64,000 nt of DNA. It comes from Guptibacillus hwajinpoensis. Lineage in GTDB: Bacteria > Bacillota > Bacilli > Bacillales > Guptibacillaceae. Of the stretch, positions 35,376 through 44,839 are shown piece after piece (the first letter of the stretch is position 1; the number at the start of each line of letters is the position of its first letter). The position numbers and the translations under genes are program-made. The notes beneath the pieces are model-generated. The model ran no database searches and had not been told where the DNA came from. It saw nothing but the letters and a program-made list of their open reading frames with translations. The stretch covers positions 1,054,001 to 1,118,000 of the forward strand of contig NZ_JAIVKU010000004.1 in NCBI RefSeq assembly GCF_020524165.1, written 5' to 3'.

Positions 35376-36161
35376 TTATGAAGTCTCTTTTTTCTTTTCC
35401 TCATCCGCTGGAGCACCTTCGTATGGCTCAAGCCAACTCCCCTCATTCAAATAAAGGATTCCTTTGGCTTTCCCTTTCAACTTCTCAACGATTAAAGGGT
35501 AACTATTCATCTTCTCAGCAAAATCCGCAATGCTTGTTTTCACTTCATAGCCATCCGTCATATAGAGTGTTAAGTTAAACGCTTTATCTCCGTCTGGTGT
35601 GTAGTGAATCTCGGAAATACGATTAATAATACTTAAGTTTACCTTTCGAAGCTCACCAGCCATATCAGATAACTCTGTACTTTGATTCCACTGCATCAAA
35701 ATCGGAGCGCTTACTGGTGTGTCCCCTTTAGGAAGTGAATCAAGAATCGCCCCTGATTGTAGAATAGGGAAATATTGACTTCCCTTTTTCAAGTAAGCGA
35801 CACGCGCATTCTCAACTACCTCCACTTTTGCTGTCACAGGGAAATGTCTTGTAACAGTGACATCCGCAATCTCTTTCGACTGCTCTATCTTCTCCTCAAC
35901 TTTCTCTTTGTTTAAATTCCAAAAGCTTACGCTATTATCAAGCTCGCTCAATTGAATGATTTCTTTATCAGAAACGTAATTGTTGCCAGAAACTTCAACG
36001 TTCCGAATATGACTTAAGGAAGATTGGAAGTATATGATCAGCAAAATTAAAAAGAAAAAGATTGATAGATATACGACCAACCTTCGATTAGCGCGCTGCT
36101 TCCGTTGCGCTTTCAGTGTGGGGATCCGGTCTTCAATTGTTACAACTTTGCGATCTTCCAT
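35376..36161 (-). CDS. divIB: Cell division protein DivIB (FtsQ)
   Basis: 261-residue bitopic divisome protein. A basic cytoplasmic tail of about 27 residues is followed by one membrane helix (about 28-46). The POTRA domain begins at HIRNVEVSGNNYVSDKEIIQ and the DivIB/FtsQ beta domain follows; a short charged tail ends it. I chose ATG 36161, with GGAGG 7 bp upstream; the open frame extends 52 codons further but that part overlaps the promoter region and is not typical of the family. It stands alone between two gene-free stretches, whereas murG and murB precede it in B. subtilis. Confidence 0.93.
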   Translation of the reverse strand: MEDRKVVTIEDRIPTLKAQRKQRANRRLVVYLSIFFFLILLIIYFQSSLSHIRNVEVSGNNYVSDKEIIQLSELDNSVSFWNLNKEKVEEKIEQSKEIADVTVTRHFPVTAKVEVVENARVAYLKKGSQYFPILQSGAILDSLPKGDTPVSAPILMQWNQSTELSDMAGELRKVNLSIINRISEIHYTPDGDKAFNLTLYMTDGYEVKTSIADFAEKMNSYPLIVEKLKGKAKGILYLNEGSWLEPYEGAPADEEKKKETS

Positions 36162-36270
36162 TGTCTTGCCTCCGTCTCCGGTAATTGAACTTCTGTCTAC
36201 CCTTAAGATGTAAAAATGCTTATCATGGCAACCGAACGGCATGATCCAGCAGTTAGTTCTTATTTCAATC

Positions 36271-36279
36271 ATTATAGCA
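36271..36279 (-). promoter_or_regulatory. Candidate extended -10 promoter of divIB
   Basis: TGC-TATAAT on the minus strand, about 110 bp before divIB and after the spoVE terminator. The -35 region is weak, as allowed for extended -10 promoters. The 288 bp between spoVE and divIB hold only this and the terminator. Confidence 0.5.
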
Positions 36280-36404
36280 TAAGTTTGACGCTTATTATCC
36301 ACTTGAAGGAAATTCATCCCAGAGAAATATTATGATGCTTCTATAAGGAACTTTATCTTTTATCTATAAGGATTCCTCTACGAAAAGTGCCTAAATACAG
36401 TAAA

Positions 36405-36432
36405 GAAAAAAGCGCTCAGATATGAGCGCTTT
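36405..36432 (-). terminator. Terminator of spoVE
   Basis: 10-bp stem AAAGCGCTCA / TGAGCGCTTT with a 4-nt loop (36409-36432) followed by TTTTTTCTTT on the minus strand. Confidence 0.85.
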
Positions 36433-36449
36433 AAGGCCGTCGTTTCCAT

Positions 36450-37550
36450 TTAAAACTTTGCGTAACGACTTATATTTAGTAAAACCCCCATCGCAACAAG
36501 CATCAGGGTTAACGAAGAGCCACCATAGCTCAGAAAAGGTAAAGTAATCCCAGTTACTGGCATTAAGCCAGTTACAACACCGATATTAATCATCACTTGA
36601 ATCGCAAGCATCCCAATTATCCCCACTGCCAGAAGACTTCCAAACAAATCCGGTGCCCGTAAAGCTATACGTATTCCTCTCCAAAGAAGGAGAGCAAACA
36701 ATAGTATGACAAAGGTTCCGCCGATAAACCCCAGTTCTTCTGATAGAATAGCAAAGATAAAGTCCGTTTGCGGTTCTGGTAAATAATAAAACTTCTGTCT
36801 ACTCTGTCCAAGACCAAGTCCCATTAAACCACCGGGACCAATCGCATAAAGAGACTGAATAATTTGGAAGCCGCTACCTAATGGGTCACTCCACGGATCC
36901 AGATAAGAAGTAATCCTAGCAATTCGGTATGGTGCAGACAATATCAGCACTGCAAAACCTGCTAAACCGAGCATGCCTAGCCAAACGAAATGGGCGATTC
37001 TTGCACCTGATATAAAGATCATGACAACACACGTTCCAACCATCACCGCACCTGTACCAAGGTCCGGTTGAAGCATAATCATACCAAAAGCAATAAAAAC
37101 AAGACCAAGCGATGGAACTAGACCCTTTTTAAATGATGTGATTCGCTTCTGATTTTCAGATAAGAATTTTGCAAGAAATGCAATCATCGCAAGCTTAGTA
37201 AACTCAGACGGTTGAATCGAAAACGCACCAACGCCAAGCCAGCTTCTCGCTCCTCCTCGAACGAGGCCCACGCCAGGAATAAGGACCAGGATGAGCAGAA
37301 TGAAGCAGATCAGCACCCCTACTTTAGACCACGTCCGCCACGTCCAATATTCTACGTTCATAACGAAGAACATGGCAGCCACACCTACCCCTGCAAAAAG
37401 AAGCTGTCTTTTTGCAAAGAAAAACGCATCGTCAAATTTATAGGAGGCCCACACGGCGCTTGCGCTGTAAACCATGATTAATCCAATTGCTAACAGGACG
37501 AGTGTTGCAGTTAAAAAGACCAGGTCTGGCGTTGATTTGGTTTTCGGCAA
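36450..37550 (-). CDS. spoVE: Stage V sporulation protein SpoVE (SEDS peptidoglycan polymerase)
   Basis: 366-residue SEDS protein with about ten membrane helices. It polymerises lipid II for the spore cortex with SpoVD as transpeptidase partner. Very close to B. subtilis SpoVE: IGLIMVYSASAVWASYKFDDAFFFAKRQL, SIQPSEFTKLA and the C-terminal TGLMPVTGITLPFLSYGGSS. TTG 37550 is chosen as start: it is 10 bp from GGAG and gives (M)PKTKSTPDL, matching the family length; the GTG at 37559 is too near the site. It is the last gene before a terminator. Confidence 0.92.
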   Translation of the reverse strand: MPKTKSTPDLVFLTATLVLLAIGLIMVYSASAVWASYKFDDAFFFAKRQLLFAGVGVAAMFFVMNVEYWTWRTWSKVGVLICFILLILVLIPGVGLVRGGARSWLGVGAFSIQPSEFTKLAMIAFLAKFLSENQKRITSFKKGLVPSLGLVFIAFGMIMLQPDLGTGAVMVGTCVVMIFISGARIAHFVWLGMLGLAGFAVLILSAPYRIARITSYLDPWSDPLGSGFQIIQSLYAIGPGGLMGLGLGQSRQKFYYLPEPQTDFIFAILSEELGFIGGTFVILLFALLLWRGIRIALRAPDLFGSLLAVGIIGMLAIQVMINIGVVTGLMPVTGITLPFLSYGGSSLTLMLVAMGVLLNISRYAKF

Positions 37551-37617
37551 TAGACCCACACTCCGTTACGTCGATTTTACCTAACCGAACTTACCGGATA
37601 AGCAAGACAACCCCTCA

Positions 37618-38958
37618 TTAGAGTCTATGCATTGCCTCGATAAAGATGTCTCCTCGTTCTTCAAACGTTTTGAACTGATCCCAGCTTGCGCACGCTGGTG
37701 ATAGAAGAATAACATCTCCCGTTTCGGATAGATCATACGCTGTTGAAACAGCTTCTTCTACATTATCGACAACTGTAACAGAATTCAGTCCTGCTTCATT
37801 GGCCGTCCCCTTCAATTTTGGAGCCGTTTGGCCGAACGTAATGAGATGCTTTACTTTTGATTTAAAGTAGGTGGATAAATCATCGAAGCCATTTCCGCGA
37901 TCCAGTCCACCTGCAAGAAGAATGACAGGCTTATCGAATGAATCCAACGCTTTTTTTGTCGCGATTGAGTTCGTTGCTTTTGAATCGTTGAAGAATTTCC
38001 GACCACTCACTTCACCAACAAATTGGAGCCGATGTTTCACGCCGTGAAAATTGGTAAGTTCCTCATAAATTTTTTCATTCGAAACACCAGATAACTTCGC
38101 TACCGCAATAGCAGCAAGCGTGTTTTCAATATTTTGTTTCATCGAAAGCTCATCAATTTTAATTACTTTCTCCTCTTTAAAAACGATCCATCCACCCTCG
38201 ATACTAACTCCGGCATCGAGTTTTTTTGTAGCAGAGAATGGAACTAACGAAGCTTTTGATGCTTCAGCAAACGAAGAAACTAGCGAATCATCTGCATTAT
38301 AAACGGCAAAATCCTCACTCGTTTGATTTCGGAACATACGTGCTTTCGCTGCCGCATAAGCGTCCTTTGTACCATGGTAATCAAGGTGCGCTTCATAAAT
38401 ATTAAGTAGCACGGAAATGTGCGGATGGAAATTGACTGTTCCTTGTAGTTGAAAGCTTGATAGCTCCGTCACAAGCGTTTGATCTGGTGTTGCTTCGGCA
38501 GCTACTTCACAGACAACCGTGCCGATATTACCAGCAACGATTGGATTAGCCGGCGTATCATGTAATAGTTGACCGATTAATGTCGTTGTCGTTGTTTTTC
38601 CGTTTGAACCAGTAATCGCAATAAATGGTGCTTCAGAAACCTCACCAGCAATCTCTACTTCTGTTACGATCGGAATATTTTTCTTACCTGCTTCTACAAG
38701 AAGCGGATTTTGATAAGGAATACCAGGGTTTTTGACAATCAAGTCAATCCCCTCAAGTAGTTCGAGCGGATGTCCCCCACCAATCACTCTAAACCCTAAC
38801 TGCTGAAGTTCTACTGCTTTTGGGTTGTTTGCAACTTCCTCTCGATCATTCACTGTAACGGTTGCGCCAAGAGAGCGAAGCAATTTGGCTGCAGCAAAAC
38901 CGCTTTTCGCTATACCTAATACGAGTACTGATTTATTTTCATAGTTTACCTTTTTCAT
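37618..38958 (-). CDS. murD: UDP-N-acetylmuramoylalanine--D-glutamate ligase
   Basis: 446-residue Mur ligase adding D-glutamate to UDP-MurNAc-L-Ala. The N-terminal VLVLGIAKSGFAAAKLL binds the UDP part, the ATP loop is [11 protein letters not shown], and the C-terminal domain has FNDSKATN and LLSPACASWDQFKTFEERGDIF. I use the ATG at 38958 that overlaps the mraY stop as TAATG and is 8 bp from GAGGTG; another ATG lies three codons upstream. It lies between mraY and spoVE as in B. subtilis. Confidence 0.95.
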   Translation of the reverse strand: MKKVNYENKSVLVLGIAKSGFAAAKLLRSLGATVTVNDREEVANNPKAVELQQLGFRVIGGGHPLELLEGIDLIVKNPGIPYQNPLLVEAGKKNIPIVTEVEIAGEVSEAPFIAITGSNGKTTTTTLIGQLLHDTPANPIVAGNIGTVVCEVAAEATPDQTLVTELSSFQLQGTVNFHPHISVLLNIYEAHLDYHGTKDAYAAAKARMFRNQTSEDFAVYNADDSLVSSFAEASKASLVPFSATKKLDAGVSIEGGWIVFKEEKVIKIDELSMKQNIENTLAAIAVAKLSGVSNEKIYEELTNFHGVKHRLQFVGEVSGRKFFNDSKATNSIATKKALDSFDKPVILLAGGLDRGNGFDDLSTYFKSKVKHLITFGQTAPKLKGTANEAGLNSVTVVDNVEEAVSTAYDLSETGDVILLSPACASWDQFKTFEERGDIFIEAMHRL

Positions 38959-39932
38959 TACATCCACACCTCAAGATAGATTCCAAACGCTGCACAGATT
39001 AACCCTACTGTCCAGAATGTAGCGACTACGCGCCATTCTGTCCAACCAGAAAGTTCATAGTGGTGATGAAGCGGGCTCATTTTAAACACGCGCTTCCCTG
39101 TTGTTTTAAATGAGGCAACTTGAATAATCACTGACAATGTTTCAATGACAAAGACGCCACCAACGATCACAAGCAGGAGCTCAAGCTTGGTCATAATGGC
39201 AACAGCGGCAAGCGCTCCACCAAGAGCAAGCGACCCGGTATCACCCATGAATACTTTTGCTGGGTGGGCATTAAAAACAAGAAACCCGAGAACTGCTCCA
39301 ACAACACTTACTGAGAAAATAGCTACGTCATACATATAAACTGCAGCTGCTAAAATGGCAAAAGCACCAAAAGCAATCGCTGCTGTACCAGCGACAAGAC
39401 CATCTAAACCGTCAGTTAAATTCACCGCATTGGAAGCACCAACCAGCATCACAAACAGTAGAACAACATATCCTACGCCAATATCAAAACTAATTTCTGT
39501 ACCAGGAACCCGAATAGCCGTATCAAATCCAATTGTTCTTAAACCAAAATAAACGAGAATGGCAATAACCATTTGACCTAGTAGCTTCTGCTTGGAAGTT
39601 AAGCCAAGGTTTCGTTTTTTCACTACTTTAATAAAATCATCTAAAAAGCCAATGAGACCATATCCAACAGTCACAAACAAAAGCAGCCAAATTTGAGTTG
39701 AAATTTCATCATATTTTAATGCAATAATGACGGTACCTAGAATAATCGCGAGAATAATAATTAAGCCACCCATAGTTGGTGTACCAGATTTCTTCTGGTG
39801 TGATTTTGGTCCTTCTTCCCGAATACTCTGTCCAAATTTAAGTCTTCTTAAATAAGGAATAAATACCGGTGATACAAGCACCGCTATAATAAAAGATGTT
39901 AGCAAACTAAAAATTAATAATTGTTCAATCAC
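38958..39932 (-). CDS. mraY: Phospho-N-acetylmuramoyl-pentapeptide transferase
   Basis: 324-residue membrane enzyme making lipid I from UDP-MurNAc-pentapeptide and undecaprenyl phosphate. About ten hydrophobic segments are present. Conserved boxes: [54 protein letters not shown] and the MSPLHHHYE histidine box. GTG at 39932 is the start with GGAGG 7 bp upstream. Confidence 0.96.
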   Translation of the reverse strand: MIEQLLIFSLLTSFIIAVLVSPVFIPYLRRLKFGQSIREEGPKSHQKKSGTPTMGGLIIILAIILGTVIIALKYDEISTQIWLLLFVTVGYGLIGFLDDFIKVVKKRNLGLTSKQKLLGQMVIAILVYFGLRTIGFDTAIRVPGTEISFDIGVGYVVLLFVMLVGASNAVNLTDGLDGLVAGTAAIAFGAFAILAAAVYMYDVAIFSVSVVGAVLGFLVFNAHPAKVFMGDTGSLALGGALAAVAIMTKLELLLVIVGGVFVIETLSVIIQVASFKTTGKRVFKMSPLHHHYELSGWTEWRVVATFWTVGLICAAFGIYLEVWM

Positions 39933-39944
39933 TGTACTGCCTCC

Positions 39945-41300
39945 TTATGATTCTTTCCCTAATGCCTGTAGTATGGTTTCGAGTCCTAGTCCTCTTGATG
40001 CTTTTAATAAAACAGCTGTTTGATCATCAAGTCGACCCGATAAATAGGATGCGGCATCTTCTTTGTTGTCAAAGGAAACAGCAGGTACTTGCGTTTCATT
40101 TTCCTTCATCCCATCATAAATCCATTTTGCTTTGTCACCAACGGTAATCACTTCTGTAATCGATGGTTTTACTGAGGTTGCAATGTCCCTGTGAAGAAAT
40201 TCTTCCTGATCGCCAAGTTCATACATATCCCCAAGAATAGCGATTTTTTTATTAAACCCTTCTAATTCAGCGAGCGTTTCTAATGCTGCTTTCATTGAAG
40301 TTGGACTTGCGTTATACGCATCGTTAATAATGAGCGCACCGGTGGATAATCGAAATTGTTCAAGCCTCATTCCAGTTAATTTTAAGGAAGAGAGAGATTG
40401 TCGAATTTGGTCATCCGTCATCCCAAGCCTTCTTGCAGAAGCAATGCTATATACGGCGTTTTTAATATTATGTTTACCTAATAATGAAATTTCGAACGGC
40501 TCTTTTTCATTTTTTAGTGTAAACACATAACCATTTTCTCGCTTTTCTACGTGATCAATTTGAAGCTCATTATTGTCTTCGTAGCCGCATGAAATCACGT
40601 TTTTATGAGTTGGCGTTAGCAATGGCTCATCACCATCAATGACGAGTACGCCATCAGACTTGAGTCCTTCAGCTATCTCCATCTTTGCTTTAGCAATATT
40701 TTCACGGCTACCAAGTTGAAGTAAATGTGACTCACCAATATTTGTAATAACTGCTACATCAGGTTGTGCGATTTGGGTTAGAAGTGAAATTTCTCCAAGT
40801 CCACTCATGCCCATTTCTAAAATCAACACATCGGTGTCTTCAGGCATCGCAAGCACAGTCATTGGCAGACCCCAATGATTGTTTAAATTCCCTTGTGTTT
40901 TAAACGTTTTATACTTTGGACTAAGTACAGCTTCAAGCATATCTTTCACAGTTGTTTTTCCGTTACTTCCAGTAACTCCAATGACATAGGGTTTTTGCTG
41001 TTTAAGTACCTGTTTCGCGAGTTCTTGAAAGCCGACAGTCGTATCGTCTACTTCATAAACATTGATTTTGCCTTCCAAGTCTTTAGGAAAAGGCTTGTTT
41101 TTCTCCCAAAGTGTTCCCGTCGCTCCATTAACGATCGCGGCATCAATAAATCGATGGCCATCAAATACTTCACCCACGATTGGAACGAATAGTTTATTGG
41201 TACAATCCCTACGCGTATCCGTCGCCACACCTTCAAAGACCAGTTCGTGATCAACTGGTCCATGACTGATTTCGTTTAGTAATTTCGATGAGAATTTCAT
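39945..41300 (-). CDS. murF: UDP-N-acetylmuramoyl-tripeptide--D-alanyl-D-alanine ligase
   Basis: 451-residue Mur ligase adding D-Ala-D-Ala to the tripeptide precursor. The N-terminal domain has [26 protein letters not shown], the ATP loop [13 protein letters not shown] is near residue 110, and [16 protein letters not shown] marks the C-terminal domain. It overlaps murE by 4 bp. In B. subtilis murF lies with ddl outside the dcw cluster, while here it sits between murE and mraY, as in E. coli. Confidence 0.95.
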   Translation of the reverse strand: MKFSSKLLNEISHGPVDHELVFEGVATDTRRDCTNKLFVPIVGEVFDGHRFIDAAIVNGATGTLWEKNKPFPKDLEGKINVYEVDDTTVGFQELAKQVLKQQKPYVIGVTGSNGKTTVKDMLEAVLSPKYKTFKTQGNLNNHWGLPMTVLAMPEDTDVLILEMGMSGLGEISLLTQIAQPDVAVITNIGESHLLQLGSRENIAKAKMEIAEGLKSDGVLVIDGDEPLLTPTHKNVISCGYEDNNELQIDHVEKRENGYVFTLKNEKEPFEISLLGKHNIKNAVYSIASARRLGMTDDQIRQSLSSLKLTGMRLEQFRLSTGALIINDAYNASPTSMKAALETLAELEGFNKKIAILGDMYELGDQEEFLHRDIATSVKPSITEVITVGDKAKWIYDGMKENETQVPAVSFDNKEDAASYLSGRLDDQTAVLLKASRGLGLETILQALGKES

Positions 41301-42760
41301 CCTTTTCGCTCCTTTATGGCTTGACGTGCAATTTGTCGATCATCGAAATCAAGAACTTGATCCCCGACGATTTGATAGGTTTCATGACCTTTTCCTGCGA
41401 TTAGAACAACATCACCATCAACTGCATGTGTAATGGCGTGCTGAATCGCTTCCGAACGATCCGTTATCCTAATATAATGACCTTTTACACCTTCAACCAT
41501 ATCGTCTAAAATGAGTTCAGGGTCTTCACTTCGCGGATTATCTGATGTTAAGACGGCTGTATCAGCTAATTCCGTAGCAATCTTAGCCATAAGTGGTCGT
41601 TTCGTTCGATCACGGTCTCCCCCACATCCAACGACTGCAAAAACGTTTCCTTTTGCCATTTCTTTTACAGTTAATAAAACATTCTCAAGACTATCCGGTG
41701 TATGAGCATAATCAACGATAACAGGGAATTGTTGTCCCTCGTCGACTAGTTCAAAGCGACCAGGTACACCCGCGATTTTTTCAAGACTATTTAGAATATG
41801 ATCTAGTTCCAATCCGTTCGCAAGACATGCAGCGATTGCTGCGAGTGCATTGTATACGCTGAATTTACCTGTAAGCATCAGTTTAACATCACGAATGTCT
41901 TCTGGCGTTAGTAAGCGGAATCTTGTCCCATTTGCAGAAAACGAAATTTCTTCAGCTCGAATATCTGCGTCACGATCAATGCCATATCTTAAAATATGCG
42001 CTGAAGTCATTTGCTCATATTGAAGAGTAGCATCATCATCTGCGTTAAGTACAGCGACCTTTTTTCTCCCCGTATCATATGTATTACCTAATTGTGAAAA
42101 AAGAAGACCTTTTGCCTGGCGGTATTCTTCCATCGTCCCATGATAATCTAGATGGTCTTGTGTTAAATTGGTAAATACAGCAATATCATAGTCACAACCT
42201 CTTACTCGCCCGAGCGTTAAAGCATGAGAAGAAACTTCCATCACGGCCGTATCTACGTTGCTCTCGCGCATTCTTGCAAATTGTTTTTGAAGCAACAGCG
42301 GCTCCGGGGTTGTGTTCTTAGTTTCAAATTCTTCATTGGCTATTTTCATATTAATCGTGCCAATTAATCCTGTTGTCTGCTTCTTATCGCTGTGAATCTG
42401 TTCGATTAAATGAGAAACGGTTGTTTTTCCATTTGTACCTGTAATGCCAATTAATGAAAAAGATTTCGTTGGGTGCTGATAAAAACAATTGGCAAGTTCT
42501 GCGAGAGCACGATGCGCATCTCTAACAAGAATAACTGGCACGGATACAGGAAGTTCTTTTTCTGAAACGAGCGCAACAGCCCCCTGTTGAACAGCCTGTT
42601 CGGCAAAATCATGCCCATCTACGGTATAACCCGGAATGCAGACGAAAAGACTGCCCTCTGTTACTTCTCGGCTATCACTTTCAATCGTGCTGATTTCGGG
42701 ATTCCCTTTTCCTACCTGCTTATATGTAAGTAATGCATGGAGAAGATCGTGTAATTTCAT
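41297..42760 (-). CDS. murE: UDP-N-acetylmuramoyl-L-alanyl-D-glutamate--2,6-diaminopimelate ligase
   Basis: 487-residue Mur ligase adding the third residue of the stem peptide. The DNPRSEDP motif near the C-terminus is the signature of the meso-diaminopimelate enzyme, so the wall should be of the meso-DAP type. Also seen: [32 protein letters not shown] and KNTTPE. ATG 42760 is chosen (family start MKLHDLL, 10 bp from AAAGG) over an in-frame TTG three codons upstream. First gene after spoVD, with a terminator between. Confidence 0.95.
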   Translation of the reverse strand: MKLHDLLHALLTYKQVGKGNPEISTIESDSREVTEGSLFVCIPGYTVDGHDFAEQAVQQGAVALVSEKELPVSVPVILVRDAHRALAELANCFYQHPTKSFSLIGITGTNGKTTVSHLIEQIHSDKKQTTGLIGTINMKIANEEFETKNTTPEPLLLQKQFARMRESNVDTAVMEVSSHALTLGRVRGCDYDIAVFTNLTQDHLDYHGTMEEYRQAKGLLFSQLGNTYDTGRKKVAVLNADDDATLQYEQMTSAHILRYGIDRDADIRAEEISFSANGTRFRLLTPEDIRDVKLMLTGKFSVYNALAAIAACLANGLELDHILNSLEKIAGVPGRFELVDEGQQFPVIVDYAHTPDSLENVLLTVKEMAKGNVFAVVGCGGDRDRTKRPLMAKIATELADTAVLTSDNPRSEDPELILDDMVEGVKGHYIRITDRSEAIQHAITHAVDGDVVLIAGKGHETYQIVGDQVLDFDDRQIARQAIKERKG

Positions 42761-42797
42761 CTCTTTCAAACCTTTCTAGTTTGCTGACATATTTTCA

Positions 42798-42830
42798 GAA
42801 AACAAGCCAAGAGCATACGCCTTGGCTTGT
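42798..42830 (-). terminator. Terminator between spoVD and murE
   Basis: 10-bp stem ACAAGCCAAG / CTTGGCTTGT with a 9-nt loop, followed by a short TTTTC on the minus strand. The T tract is weak, so read-through into murE is likely. Confidence 0.6.
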
Positions 42831-42857
42831 TCACTACTTATTGTACTCACCGGTCGC

Positions 42858-44777
42858 TTATTTGTCACCCATATAAAGCCGAATTTCTGAACCAACCGGT
42901 AATTTCACACCAGGTTCCGGCGCCTGAGCGACAACGATATCGCCTTCGCCACTTGAATCAATTTTCAAATTATACATGGCTTCACGAATTTCTTTTGATG
43001 ACATTCCCACTAAATTCGGCATTTCGATCATCTCTTCATCTTGCCATGTCTTTTCTTTCTCAATCTGGTCTTCCCTTTTTTCAACGCCCATAACCGTCAA
43101 ACTATCCTGGATAATGTTACCTACGATAGGTGCTGCAACAATACCCCCAAATTGAAGGGTATCTTTCGGATTGTCAATTGCCACGTACACAACAATTTGT
43201 GGATCATCAGCTGGTGCAAATCCGATAAAAGAGACAATGTGGTTATTTTTTAAATAGGCACCGTCTTTTGCCTTTTGAGCTGTTCCGGTTTTCCCACCTA
43301 CACGGTATCCGTCCACGTAAGCGTTTTTTCCAGTTCCAAGCGCCACTACTGTTTCAAGTGCATGCCTTACTTCTTTTGATGTTTCTTCTGAGATTACCTG
43401 ACGTTTCGCTGTAGGGGTGTTTTTGCTTACCACAGCTCCAGTTTCCGGATCTAGCCATTCTTTTGCGATATACGGTTCATAAAGTGTGCCACCATTTACA
43501 GCTGCTGAGACTGCAGTCACTTGCTGGATTGGAGTAACTGAAACTCCTTGACCAAATGCTGTAGTTGCAAGCTCTAGTGGCCCTACGTTATCAACATCGA
43601 ATAAAATCCCACTTGCTTCACCCTGTAAATCGATGCCAGTCTTCTCACCAAAACCAAATTTGTCAATATAAGAAAAGAGCTTCTCCTTACCAAGACGTTC
43701 CCCCAGTAGCACAAAACCAGGGTTACAAGAGTTTTGAACACCTTCTAAAAAAGTCTGACTCCCATGACCGCCTGCTTTCCAACACCTTAACTTTGTTCCA
43801 GCTACTTCAATGCTACCCGGGTCATGAAAGTGATCATTTTCTAGATCAACTTCTCCTTCTTCAAGCGCTGCAGCGAGAGTAATGATTTTAAATGTTGATC
43901 CCGGTTCATACGTGCTCCAAACCGGTTTATTTTGGTTCCAAACGTCTGGAGAGACTTCTTGAAATTCTTCAGGATTAAAGTCTGGCCTTGAAGACATACC
44001 AAGAATTTCACCTGTATTTGGATCCATCGCGATGGCAGCTGCTCCATCTGGATGATAAGTCGCTTCAGCAATATCAAGCTCACGTTCCATAATCGTTTGG
44101 ATTTTAGAATCAATTGTTAAGCGAAGATCGAGTCCATCAACAGGCTCTGTATAATCGTCTGCAAGGGATGGCATCCGCTTTCCTTTTGCATCGGCGTAAT
44201 ATTCAACCTGTCCCTTTTCGCCACTTAATTCTTCATCATAATAAAGTTCAATGCCTGTTAAACCTTGATTATCAATCCCACTAAAACCAAGAACATGCGC
44301 TAAAAAATCTCCATTTGGATAATGACGTTTGTTATCTTCAGCAATGTAGACACCAGCAAGATTCAACTTTCGAATTTCGTTTGCTTTCTCATTCGTCATT
44401 TTCTTGCCTTCAGGTCGGATCCAAACCATTGATTCATTCTGAGTAATTGTTTCATACACTTTTTCTTTACTTGTATTGAGGGAAGCTGCAAGAGCTTCGG
44501 CTGTAGCTGCTGGATTTTGAAGCTGTCTCGGTACAATCAAGACAGATGGAGCACTAATGTTCGTTGCGAGTGCTACACCGTTTCGATCAAGAATCTCTCC
44601 TCTACTCGGTTCAAATGGGATGTTTCGACTCCAAGAATCTTTTGCTTTCTCGCTAAGCCAACTTCCCATCACCAGCTGTACATAACCAAGTCGTACAACG
44701 ACTACAGCAAAAACAAATAGTCCAACGATCAGAGCAATTACAAGTCTTCTTCGAACAGTGACATTCGAAACGCGCAT
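42858..44777 (-). CDS. spoVD: Stage V sporulation protein SpoVD (class B penicillin-binding protein)
   Basis: 639-residue class B PBP, the transpeptidase partner of SpoVE in cortex synthesis. One N-terminal membrane helix is at about 11-30. The dimerisation domain starts at RGEILDRNG. Catalytic motifs are STFK at 294-297 (Ser294 nucleophile), SCN at 350-352 and KTGT at 496-499. A single C-terminal PASTA domain (MPNLVGMSSKEIREAMYNL) is typical of SpoVD. ATG has GGAGG upstream. Confidence 0.94.
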   Translation of the reverse strand: MRVSNVTVRRRLVIALIVGLFVFAVVVVRLGYVQLVMGSWLSEKAKDSWSRNIPFEPSRGEILDRNGVALATNISAPSVLIVPRQLQNPAATAEALAASLNTSKEKVYETITQNESMVWIRPEGKKMTNEKANEIRKLNLAGVYIAEDNKRHYPNGDFLAHVLGFSGIDNQGLTGIELYYDEELSGEKGQVEYYADAKGKRMPSLADDYTEPVDGLDLRLTIDSKIQTIMERELDIAEATYHPDGAAAIAMDPNTGEILGMSSRPDFNPEEFQEVSPDVWNQNKPVWSTYEPGSTFKIITLAAALEEGEVDLENDHFHDPGSIEVAGTKLRCWKAGGHGSQTFLEGVQNSCNPGFVLLGERLGKEKLFSYIDKFGFGEKTGIDLQGEASGILFDVDNVGPLELATTAFGQGVSVTPIQQVTAVSAAVNGGTLYEPYIAKEWLDPETGAVVSKNTPTAKRQVISEETSKEVRHALETVVALGTGKNAYVDGYRVGGKTGTAQKAKDGAYLKNNHIVSFIGFAPADDPQIVVYVAIDNPKDTLQFGGIVAAPIVGNIIQDSLTVMGVEKREDQIEKEKTWQDEEMIEMPNLVGMSSKEIREAMYNLKIDSSGEGDIVVAQAPEPGVKLPVGSEIRLYMGDK

Positions 44778-44839
44778 AAACTCATCCTCCCTGATTATGC
44801 TCGTTCCACTATATGTTATTCGTTCGAGAGATAGACCTG

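Noticed and set aside
35300..35578. Plus-strand open frame of 92 codons near divIB
   Set aside because: Overlaps the 3' end of divIB in antisense, no Shine-Dalgarno and no recognisable protein.
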